A stretch of DNA of 64,000 nt from Betaproteobacteria bacterium (GTDB lineage: Bacteria; Pseudomonadota; Gammaproteobacteria; Burkholderiales; Rhodocyclaceae), in the NCBI GenBank assembly GCA_016720065.1, contig JADJXY010000001.1, forward strand, positions 248,001 through 312,000. Reading direction: 5' to 3'. The translations under genes and the position numbers were made by a program. Below the pieces are notes generated by a model. The model was not told where the DNA came from. It worked only from the letters and a program-made list of their open reading frames with translations, and searched no databases. Shown in pieces: positions 58,906 to 64,000 of this stretch (positions within the stretch are counted from its first letter, which is position 1; the number at the start of each line of letters is the position of its first letter).

Positions 58906-59517
58906 TCAACGCCACCTCCCGCTGATCTCGACCCCTTGGCGCACGCGCCCGGCGACCACCACCGGGCCGGCGTCGTAGTAACTTCCCCAATCGGCGGCTT
59001 CGTCGCCCAGCCGGGAGGGATCGGCCGGCGCCAGGGCGAAGAGCGGCAGCCCCAGGCGGCTGAACAGGCGGACCAGTTCCGCCGTGGCCGTAAAGACCAC
59101 CCATTCGAAGCCCAAGCGGTCCAACTGACGGGCCAGGGCCAGGATCACATGGACGCTTCCCCCCGAGCGGGTGGAAGCCAGATTGCCCACCTCGACGATG
59201 CGCTGCCGGCTCACCGCCTGGGAGGCGAGATGGCCCAGGGCCTCCTCGACCGGGCGGTCCAGGTAGCGTTCCAGAAACAGGGTCTCGTGACCGGCGGCCC
59301 GCCAGCCCGTGGCGGCGACGACCTGCCCCGCTTCCTCGAAGAACACCAGATTGGGCGCAAAGCTGTTTACCCGGGCGCCATAGCGTTGGGCGAACACCTC
59401 CCGGATGAAGCCCTCGGCGACACTCCGCCGGGGAGCACCGGGCGGGGCGTGGACCGAGGTCACGGCACCGGCGCCGCTCCCCAGTCGGTCGAACAGGCTG
59501 TGCCTGGCAGTCTGCAT
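58906..59517 (-). CDS. Thermostable-hemolysin family (GNAT-like) protein
   Basis: A 203-aa protein of the thermostable hemolysin family, which has a GNAT/autoinducer-synthase-like fold. Indicators are VREVF-type FIREVFAQRYGARVNSFAPN, LVFFEEAGQVVAATGWR and the EVGNLASTRSGG block, with FLERYLDRPVEEAL between. First gene of the ligase-diiron-SDR operon. The name does not prove hemolysis; acyl transfer is an alternative function. Its TGA stop lies within the MITE target duplication. Confidence 0.8.
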   Translation of the reverse strand: MQTARHSLFDRLGSGAGAVTSVHAPPGAPRRSVAEGFIREVFAQRYGARVNSFAPNLVFFEEAGQVVAATGWRAAGHETLFLERYLDRPVEEALGHLASQAVSRQRIVEVGNLASTRSGGSVHVILALARQLDRLGFEWVVFTATAELVRLFSRLGLPLFALAPADPSRLGDEAADWGSYYDAGPVVVAGRVRQGVEISGRWR

Positions 59518-60155
59518 GGCGAATTCCCTTCTGATTGGATGGGCGGAGTGTCGCCCGCCATCCTTAAAGGGTTCTTAACCATATCCGCGGGGGAGGTCCG
59601 GGGTTGCGGACTGTTCATTGATCCTCGGCCGGCCCGGAAGCGGCTGAACCCTGGGGTTCCGCCCTGAGGGCGGGTGACTTTCTCTTGCTTCGCCAAAAGA
59701 AAGTCACCAAAGAGAAGGCGACCCCAGGGTCGACGCCGGGCTTTGCCCGGTCCCTTGCGCTACTCGGGTTTCCGGGCGGGTCGCTAAACTCGCCTGCGGC
59801 TCGGACAACGCGACCCGAAGGCCCCCGGAAGCCCTGCGTTGCTCAGCGTCTTCCATGGGGGGAGGGGCGTCCGGGCTGTGGGGCCGGGCGGCTAGCTTTG
59901 GTAGCCCCCAACGGGGGCCTCCGACCCAGGGGTGGCTTCTGGCTACTTTCTTCTTGCCACTCAAGAAGAAAGTACGCCCGCGCATCAGGCGCGGAAACCA
60001 TGGGTTCAGAAAAACGGTCAGGCCGGGGAGACCAGGAATGAGTCGTCCGGTTTCTCCGGGGACAGCAGCCCGCATTTACAGCCCGCGAGCGCAGGTCGAT
60101 AATCCCCCGATGCCCGCGGCAGAGCGCCGCGCCGGCGTTTTCCAGGGAGAAGATC
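59518..60155. repeat. Intergenic repeat region with hairpins
   Basis: About 640 bp without a gene. It contains a perfect hairpin GTGACTTTCT/AGAAAGTCAC (59674-59683 and 59698-59707), then a GC-rich stretch, then a second TTTCTTCTTG-rich block (59945-59975). This resembles an interspersed non-coding repeat common in beta- and gammaproteobacteria. A related start (GAACCCTGGGGT) is found at 52391. The right end should hold the ppk2 promoter. Confidence 0.5.
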
Positions 60156-61283
60156 ATGGCAGATGCAGCGAGCGGACCGGCGCGGCGCCGGAAACCCCAG
60201 CCGGCGGCGGAACGGCCGACGATTGCCAAGCGTTCGCCCCGGCGCAGCGTCAAGGCTGGAGATACCGGGCCGACCGATGCAGCGTCCCACATCGAAGGCT
60301 TCACCGTCGGCGAGGCCCTGGATGCGGCGCAGGAGGCGCGCCTGGCCGCCCTGCGCGACCTCATCTCGGGGGTGACCCAGGAGGAGTCGGTGGCGCTGCT
60401 CAAGGGCCTGCTCAAGCAGCAACGCATGGCCGCCGGCCTGATGACCCCCAACCCCGACGACGAACTGCTGCCCGACTGGCGGGACGGGGGCTACCCCTAC
60501 AAGAACCTCATGCTGCGGCGCAATTACGAGCGCCAGAAGTACCGTCTCCAGGTCGAACTGCTCAAGCTCCAGGCCTGGGTCAAGGAGACAGGGCAAAAAG
60601 TGGTGATCCTCTTCGAAGGGCGGGACGCCGCCGGCAAGGGGGGCACGATCAAGCGCTTCATGGAAAACCTCAACCCCCGGGGCGCCCGGGTGGTGGCCCT
60701 GGAGAAGCCCTCGGAACTGGAGCGGGGCCAGTGGTATTTCCAGCGCTACGTGCAGCACCTGCCTACCCATGGCGAGATCGTCCTCTTCGACCGCTCCTGG
60801 TACAACCGGGCCGGCGTCGAACGGGTGATGGGCTTCTGCAGCGAAGCCGAGTACGCCGAGTTCATGCGCCAGGTGCCGGAATTCGAGCGCATGCTGGTGC
60901 GGAACGGCACCCACCTCATCAAGTTCTGGTTCTCGGTCAGCCGCGACGAGCAGCGCCGCCGCTTCAAGGAGCGCAAGGTGCACCCCCTGAAGCAATGGAA
61001 GCTCTCCCCCATCGACATGGCCTCCCTGGATAAATGGGAGGACTACACCAAGGCCAAGGAGTCGATGTTCTTCTACACCGATACCGCCGACGCGCCCTGG
61101 ACGGTCATCAAGTCCGACTGCAAGAAGCGGGCGCGTCTCAACGCCATGCGCTACATCCTTCACCGCCTGCCCTACACGAGCAAGGACACCGAGCGCATCG
61201 GCAACCTGGACCCCCTCATCGTCGGCCGCGCCCACGTGGTGTATGAGCGGGGCGAACACCGGGTCGGGGCGCCGCTCCTTTGA
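60156..61283 (+). CDS. ppk2: Polyphosphate kinase 2
   Basis: A 375-aa cytosolic enzyme that transfers phosphate between polyphosphate and nucleotides. Walker A FEGRDAAGKGG, lid region LNPRGARVVALEKPSE, and Walker B DRSWYNRAGVERVMGF are clear. The first 70 residues are a basic extension (PARRRKPQPAAERP). The start ATG 60156 follows AGGGAGAAG. The 3' end overlaps the aminopeptidase TTG start. Confidence 0.93.
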   Translation: MADAASGPARRRKPQPAAERPTIAKRSPRRSVKAGDTGPTDAASHIEGFTVGEALDAAQEARLAALRDLISGVTQEESVALLKGLLKQQRMAAGLMTPNPDDELLPDWRDGGYPYKNLMLRRNYERQKYRLQVELLKLQAWVKETGQKVVILFEGRDAAGKGGTIKRFMENLNPRGARVVALEKPSELERGQWYFQRYVQHLPTHGEIVLFDRSWYNRAGVERVMGFCSEAEYAEFMRQVPEFERMLVRNGTHLIKFWFSVSRDEQRRRFKERKVHPLKQWKLSPIDMASLDKWEDYTKAKESMFFYTDTADAPWTVIKSDCKKRARLNAMRYILHRLPYTSKDTERIGNLDPLIVGRAHVVYERGEHRVGAPLL

Positions 61284-62572
61284 CCGCGCCCCGGCACGCC
61301 GCCGACCTGCTGGCTTACATCGACGCCAGCCCCAGCCCCTGGCACGCCGTGGAGCGCGCGGTGGCGCGCCTTGTCGCGGCGGGTTTCACGCCCCTGGACG
61401 AAGGGGAGCGCTGGCGCCTCTCTCCCGGGGGGCGGCATTTCGTGCAGCGGGGGGGCTCGTCCCTCATCGCCTTCGTGATCGGCCAGGATTCGCCCGAGCG
61501 GGCCGGCTGGCGCCTGGTGGGGGCCCACACCGATTCCCCCGGCCTGCGGGTCAAGCCCCGGCCGGCCCTGGCCGGCGAAGGCAGCCTGCGCCTGGCGGTG
61601 GAAGTCTATGGCGGCCCCATCCTTGCCAGTTTCGCCGACCGGGATCTTTCCCTGGCCGGTCGCGTCGTCGTGCGCAGCGCGGCGGGGCCGCAGACCCGGC
61701 TGCTGGCCTTCGATCGGCCGCTCCTGCGTCTGCCCAATCTGGCCATCCACATGAACCGGGAGGTGAACGAACAGGGCCTCAAGTTCAATCGCCAGACCGA
61801 ACTGCCCCTGCTGCTCGCCGTGGACGGCCAGGCGGCGGAGGGCGACACGCGCTTCCGCCGCTTGCTGGCGGATCGTCTGGAAGTTTCCCCGGCGGACATT
61901 CTGGCCTGGGATCTGGCCGCCTTCGACACCCAGCCCGCCGCCTTCTGGGGCGCGGAGCAGGAATTCATCGCCGCTGCCCGCCTCGACAACCTCGCCTCCT
62001 GCCACGCCGCCCTCGGTGCCCTCCTGGGGGCCGAGGCGCCGCAAGCCAGCGTGGGGGTGGCCCTCTTCGACCACGAAGAAGTGGGCAGCGAAAGCGCCGT
62101 GGGGGCCGGCGGCAGCTTCCTGGCCGATGTCCTGGAGCGGACCGGCGCCGCCCTGGGGCTGGATGCCGAGGGCGGGCGCTGCGCCCGGGCCCGCAGCTTC
62201 TTCGTCAGCGCCGACATGGCCCACGCCTGGAATGCCAATTTCCCCAATGCTTACGAGCCGGGCCATCGCGTCCTGGTGAATGGCGGCCCGGTGATCAAGA
62301 CCCACGCCGGGCAGCGCTACGCCACCGGGGCCGACAGCGCGGCGCGCTTCGCCGAGCTTTGCGCGGCGGCGGGGGTGCCCTGCCAGTCCTACGCCCACCG
62401 GGGCGACCTGGGCTGCGGCAGCACCATCGGCCCCCTGGTCGCCGCCCGTCTGGGCATGGCGGTGGTCGATGTGGGCAACCCCCTGTGGGCCATGCACAGC
62501 CTGCGGGAAAGCGCCGGCAGCCACGACCACGGGGCCCTGATCGCCGCCCTGGGCGAACACTTTCGGCGATGA
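61280..62572 (+). CDS. apeB: M18-family aminopeptidase
   Basis: A 430-aa dinuclear zinc aminopeptidase. Metal and catalytic motifs are GAHTDSPGLRVKP (His, Asp), ARLDNLASC, FDHEEVGSES (the Glu pair) and FVSADMAHAWN. The start is TTG 61280, overlapping the ppk2 stop; the end overlaps the sensor kinase start (ATGA), so the three genes are probably one operon. Confidence 0.92.
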   Translation: MTAPRHAADLLAYIDASPSPWHAVERAVARLVAAGFTPLDEGERWRLSPGGRHFVQRGGSSLIAFVIGQDSPERAGWRLVGAHTDSPGLRVKPRPALAGEGSLRLAVEVYGGPILASFADRDLSLAGRVVVRSAAGPQTRLLAFDRPLLRLPNLAIHMNREVNEQGLKFNRQTELPLLLAVDGQAAEGDTRFRRLLADRLEVSPADILAWDLAAFDTQPAAFWGAEQEFIAAARLDNLASCHAALGALLGAEAPQASVGVALFDHEEVGSESAVGAGGSFLADVLERTGAALGLDAEGGRCARARSFFVSADMAHAWNANFPNAYEPGHRVLVNGGPVIKTHAGQRYATGADSAARFAELCAAAGVPCQSYAHRGDLGCGSTIGPLVAARLGMAVVDVGNPLWAMHSLRESAGSHDHGALIAALGEHFRR

Positions 62573-64000
62573 ATCCACGGCCTGGTGGCCTCCTGCCCCC
62601 CGGCCCGGGGGCGCCTGCGGGCCAGCGCCCCCTCCCCACGCGGGAGGAAGTCCTGGGCCAGGCCCTGGACAATGTCTTCAACGCCGTCGTGTATGGCCGG
62701 GTGATCTTCGACCGGGGGCGTCCGGTGGACCTCATCCACCTCTACGTGAACGCCGCCCACCAGCGCATCACCCACCTGCGCAACGTGGTGGGTCAGCGCC
62801 TGTGCCACCTCCTGCCCGATTTCCCGGCCAGCAACGGCCCCGCCCTGGAGGCCCTGGGCCGGGTCGCCCGGGGCGGGGGGGCGGAAATGTTCGAAATGTT
62901 CGTGCCCGGTCTCGGGGAGTGGTTCAGCGTTTCCCTCTGTTCGCCCCGGCGGGGCTTCGTGGTGGCGGCCTTCGACGTGCTGACCGGCGCCAAGCGCCGC
63001 GAGAGCGAATTGCGCCAGGCCCTGGATAGCCTCAACCTGGCCCAAAAAGCTGCTGGCGCCGGCATCTGGAGCTGGAACATGGTTACCGGCCGTCTGACCT
63101 GGTCGGACGAATTCTTCCGTCTCTTCGGCCTGGATCCGGAGCGGGAAGAAGCCAGTGTCGAGACCTGGAGGCGCATCGTCCATCCCGACGATCGGGCTGA
63201 GGCCGAAAGCCGGGTGGAGGCTGCCGTGCACAGCGGCATCCTGGATAACGAACACCGGCTCTTGCGTCCCTCCGGCGAGGTGCGCTGGATCGCCGTCCAC
63301 GGCAGCACCACCTGCGACAGCGTCGGGCGGCCCCTGGCCATGCGCGGCATCTGTCTCGACATCACTGCCGTCAAGGCCGCCGAGGAGGCGGAGCGCCAGG
63401 CGGCAGCGCAGCTCAAGGAGCTGGCCGCCAAACAGTTCGCGTTGCAGGAGGCCGAGCGCCAGGCGCTCTCCCGGGAACTGCACGACGAGGTGGGGCAGTC
63501 CCTGGCCGCCCTCCAGTTCACCCTGGAAAGCCTGCGCCGCAAGCTGGCCGGCGATCCGGCCTGCCTGGCCGACCTGCGGGCGGCGAACGCCATTACCGCC
63601 GGCCTGGTGGATGTGACCAAGCATCTGGCCCGCCGCCTGCGGCCCCCCATCCTGGATGAACTGGGGCTGGCTGCCAGCCTGCGCTGGTTCATCGGCCAGT
63701 TGCCGGCCGGCGGCCAGCCCAGCCTGCGCCTGGAGCAGTCGGTGGGGTCGCGCCGCTTCGACCCGCCGATCGAACTGGCGGCCTTCCGCACCGTCCAGGG
63801 CGCCGTCGGCAATGCCCTGCGCCATGCCCAGGCGAGCGCCATCGTGGTCGGGCTGTGGATCGAGGAGGGTGCCCTGTGGCTCAGCGTGCAGGACGATGGC
63901 GTGGGCTTCGACCTGCGGGAAGCGGCGGAGCGTTCGCGCCGCCTCACGTCCCTGGGGCTTTTGAGCATGCGCGAGCGGGCGGAGGCTGCGGGCGGCGAGT
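62569..64000 (+). CDS. NarL-class sensor histidine kinase with PAS domains, partial
   Basis: At least 477 aa, running off the window. Residues 30-140 look like a first PAS (VLGQALDNVFNAVVYGRVIF, then HLYVNAAHQRI) and residues 155-270 a second with PAC (WSWNMVTGRLTWSDEFFRLF, quoted in part; HPDDR). These are followed by a coiled segment and HisKA_3 with the phospho-acceptor His305 in SRELHDEVGQSLAAL. The ATPase part shows GAVGNALRHAQA and DDGVGFD. There is no membrane span, so it is probably a cytosolic sensor. A LuxR-type regulator is expected beyond the window. Confidence 0.88.
   Translation, partial: MNPRPGGLLPPGPGAPAGQRPLPTREEVLGQALDNVFNAVVYGRVIFDRGRPVDLIHLYVNAAHQRITHLRNVVGQRLCHLLPDFPASNGPALEALGRVARGGGAEMFEMFVPGLGEWFSVSLCSPRRGFVVAAFDVLTGAKRRESELRQALDSLNLAQKAAGAGIWSWNMVTGRLTWSDEFFRLFGLDPEREEASVETWRRIVHPDDRAEAESRVEAAVHSGILDNEHRLLRPSGEVRWIAVHGSTTCDSVGRPLAMRGICLDITAVKAAEEAERQAAAQLKELAAKQFALQEAERQALSRELHDEVGQSLAALQFTLESLRRKLAGDPACLADLRAANAITAGLVDVTKHLARRLRPPILDELGLAASLRWFIGQLPAGGQPSLRLEQSVGSRRFDPPIELAAFRTVQGAVGNALRHAQASAIVVGLWIEEGALWLSVQDDGVGFDLREAAERSRRLTSLGLLSMRERAEAAGGE

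Overview
The window looks like a chromosome segment of a high-GC betaproteobacterium of the Rhodocyclales type (Azoarcus/Dechloromonas/Azospira-like). The grounds are the housekeeping gene order (miaB-phoH-ybeY-corC-lnt, glyQS-gmhB-plsC-ygjP-gloA, rpsU-yqeY-dnaG-rpoD) and a tRNA(CAU) interrupted by a group I intron that closely resembles, from memory, the Azoarcus tRNA-Ile(CAU) intron. No database search was possible.

Layout. 1-12.7 kb: RNA modification/ribosome assembly and envelope genes, then small hypotheticals. 12.8-35.1 kb: a secretion locus. It holds a type I secretion ABC transporter and membrane-fusion protein, a TylF-like methyltransferase, a SPINDLY/OGT-type (GT41) glycosyltransferase, and one giant gene (18712-35097, minus strand). 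Once two opposite single-base frame slips are restored, the giant gene encodes about 5461 aa. Nearly all of it is some 656 octapeptides of the form [TS]T-x-Q-[VI]-A-A-L, arranged in 40- and 80-residue higher-order units, and it ends in a DxDGDG-type calcium-binding C-terminus. I infer a giant secreted, possibly glycosylated surface protein with its own exporter.

35.4-43.5 kb: a lower-GC island of about 8 kb that splits a resident tRNA-Ile(CAU) gene at the anticodon stem-loop. The 3' half lies at 35448-35495, the 5' half at 43441-43483, and each end carries the same 14-bp direct repeat. The island brings its own diverged, complete tRNA-Ile(CAU), whose anticodon loop is interrupted by a 275-nt group I intron. 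The intron sits inside what would otherwise be the attachment core. Cargo: a PIN-domain protein with an unknown partner, a catalase-family protein lacking the distal His, a TVP38-like membrane protein, a Z1-like fragment, and an HNH nuclease gene broken by an IS5-family insertion with a TTAG target duplication. No integrase is visible.

43.6-64 kb: rpoD-dnaG-yqeY-rpsU facing tsaD, then plsY/folB/ybaK/dgkA, a QseBC-like two-component system, and a four-gene biosynthetic operon (thermostable-hemolysin/GNAT-like, AMP-ligase, haem-oxygenase-like diiron protein, SDR) carrying a 234-bp MITE. After these come ppk2, an M18 aminopeptidase and a partial NarL-class sensor kinase.

Data-quality note: tsaD, which should be essential, the QseC-like kinase and the QseB-like regulator all carry small indels or a stop. 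Most sit in short homopolymers, so the two slips in the giant gene may also be sequence errors.
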